Positions 5,573 through 6,146 of a DNA stretch of 6,146 nt are shown piece after piece. How positions within the stretch are numbered: position 1 is the first letter of the stretch; every line of letters starts with the position of its first letter. The stretch lies in contig DMRT01000142.1 in NCBI GenBank assembly GCA_003455235.1, positions 1 through 6,146 of the forward strand, in the 5' to 3' direction. Below the pieces are notes generated by a model, which saw only the letters and a program-made list of their open reading frames with translations, was not told the DNA's origin and did no database searches. This stretch comes from Chitinophagaceae bacterium (lineage in GTDB: Bacteria; Bacteroidota; Bacteroidia; Chitinophagales; Chitinophagaceae). Position numbers and translations under genes: made by a program.

Positions 5573-6146
5573 TTACCTACTTCCGTTTCTCTTCATCTCT
5601 TTCATCATTTTCTCCAGTTCATCGATGCGTTGTTTTTGGAACTGCAGTTCTTTTTTCTGGTCTTCAATGATCGCCTGCTGCTCCTGCATGCCTTTTACCA
5701 GCGGTACCACAAATTCGGCATACCGCAGGCCATAAAAATCTTTATCGTTCTTGGGCTTGTCAACCCCGCTGAAATTGAAGCCGGCTTTTTGCGCAGCGGC
5801 TTCCACTTCCTGTGCAATAAAACCAGTGGTGATGTCGGAATATTTATCACCGGTGAGGAATGCCGGCATTGTTCCCATTTCTGCAGCGGTCTGTTTGCGC
5901 CGTTCGGTAACACCGTTCATTTCGTTGATCTTTTCCCGGTTCAGCTGGTAGGTCACCGGGCGTAATTGTTTAATGAAGCTCAATCCCGGTACATTTTCCT
6001 TGACATTTTCCTTGAACCTGCCGTCGGAAATATTCGTCCAGTTCTGGTACCCACCGATAGAACCTACAAAAATGTTCCCGATACGCACCATATCGCTACC
6101 GGTGCAGGTAGCATCAATACCAATAGAGGTGGTATTGAAAAGATTG
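5573..6146 (-). CDS. Tail-fibre/surface protein C-terminus with S74 chaperone domain (partial)
   Basis: This is the C-terminal 190 codons of a leftward gene whose 5' end lies beyond the window. The ATG at 6091-6089 is not taken as the start, because the frame stays open through all 18 codons to the edge and those residues (TTSIGIDAT, TGSDMVRIGN) belong to the same family pattern. The stretch SIGIDAT..TGSDMVRIGN..VGSIGG is the repeating stalk/head style found before S74 domains. The S74 domain begins at SDGRFKENV (codons from 6028 down), then LRPVTYQLN, GFIAQEVE and the YAEFVVPLVKGMQEQQ helix. It ends in a coiled coil (IIEDQ...LEKMMKEM). In endosialidase-type S74 domains this part trimerises the fibre and then cuts itself off at the Ser of SDxRxK, using the Ser and the Lys five residues later; both are present. 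Known relatives are phage tail spikes and, in Bacteroidota, large exported proteins. No phage genes are seen here, so an exported or surface protein is favoured. The substrate or binding target is unknown. Confidence 0.88.
   Translation of the reverse strand, partial: NLFNTTSIGIDATCTGSDMVRIGNIFVGSIGGYQNWTNISDGRFKENVKENVPGLSFIKQLRPVTYQLNREKINEMNGVTERRKQTAAEMGTMPAFLTGDKYSDITTGFIAQEVEAAAQKAGFNFSGVDKPKNDKDFYGLRYAEFVVPLVKGMQEQQAIIEDQKKELQFQKQRIDELEKMMKEMKRNGSR

Noticed and set aside
6089..6091. ATG at 6091 as the start of the S74 protein
   Set aside because: The frame continues open upstream to the window edge with family-typical residues, so this is an internal Met of a longer, partial gene.

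Overview
The window looks like chromosomal DNA from a member of the Bacteroidota, most likely a Chitinophagaceae-type organism. Three things point that way. Several genes are preceded by TAnnTTTG-like -7 boxes, the Bacteroidota promoter type, and no Shine-Dalgarno sequences were evident at the starts I read. The proteins carry Bacteroidota-type sequence variants, such as the L27 N-terminus [19 protein letters not shown] and the PriA KGLDFDKV...ADFRVNERAFQLM segment. Spacers also contain the 7-8 nt period TAAAC/CAAAC simple repeats common in this group. The taxonomic call is inference from sequence character, not from a database search.

Layout: The left third is transcribed leftward. A divergent region (1009-1183) drives rplU (L21) and then rpmA (L27). 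Next comes a separate 34-residue Lys/Ala/Pro-repeat protein (163-267), which has its own near-consensus promoter and ends at a strong intrinsic hairpin (104-132). The centre is transcribed rightward: a PlsC-type acyltransferase (1184-1945), the replication-restart helicase priA (1981-4458) and the peptidoglycan enzyme murB (4500-5528), separated by only 35 and 41 bp. On the right, converging on murB, lies the C-terminal part of a surface or fibre protein ending in an S74 intramolecular chaperone domain (5573 to beyond the right edge).

How the genes relate: rplU-rpmA supply two large-subunit ribosomal proteins. plsC, priA and murB serve phospholipid synthesis, restart of stalled replication forks and cell-wall precursor synthesis, a housekeeping cluster probably co-oriented for growth-linked expression. 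The Lys-rich peptide is probably a nucleic-acid-binding histone-H1-tail-like protein. The S74 protein is probably a trimeric exported or surface fibre rather than part of a prophage, since no phage gene is visible next to it.

I do not see a new multi-gene system. The points most worth a second look are the tandem-repeat-encoded Lys-rich mini-protein, a period-7 simple repeat lying inside the murB reading frame, the repeat-rich and foldable rplU-rpmA spacer, and the intact Ser/Lys self-cleavage signature of the S74 protein.
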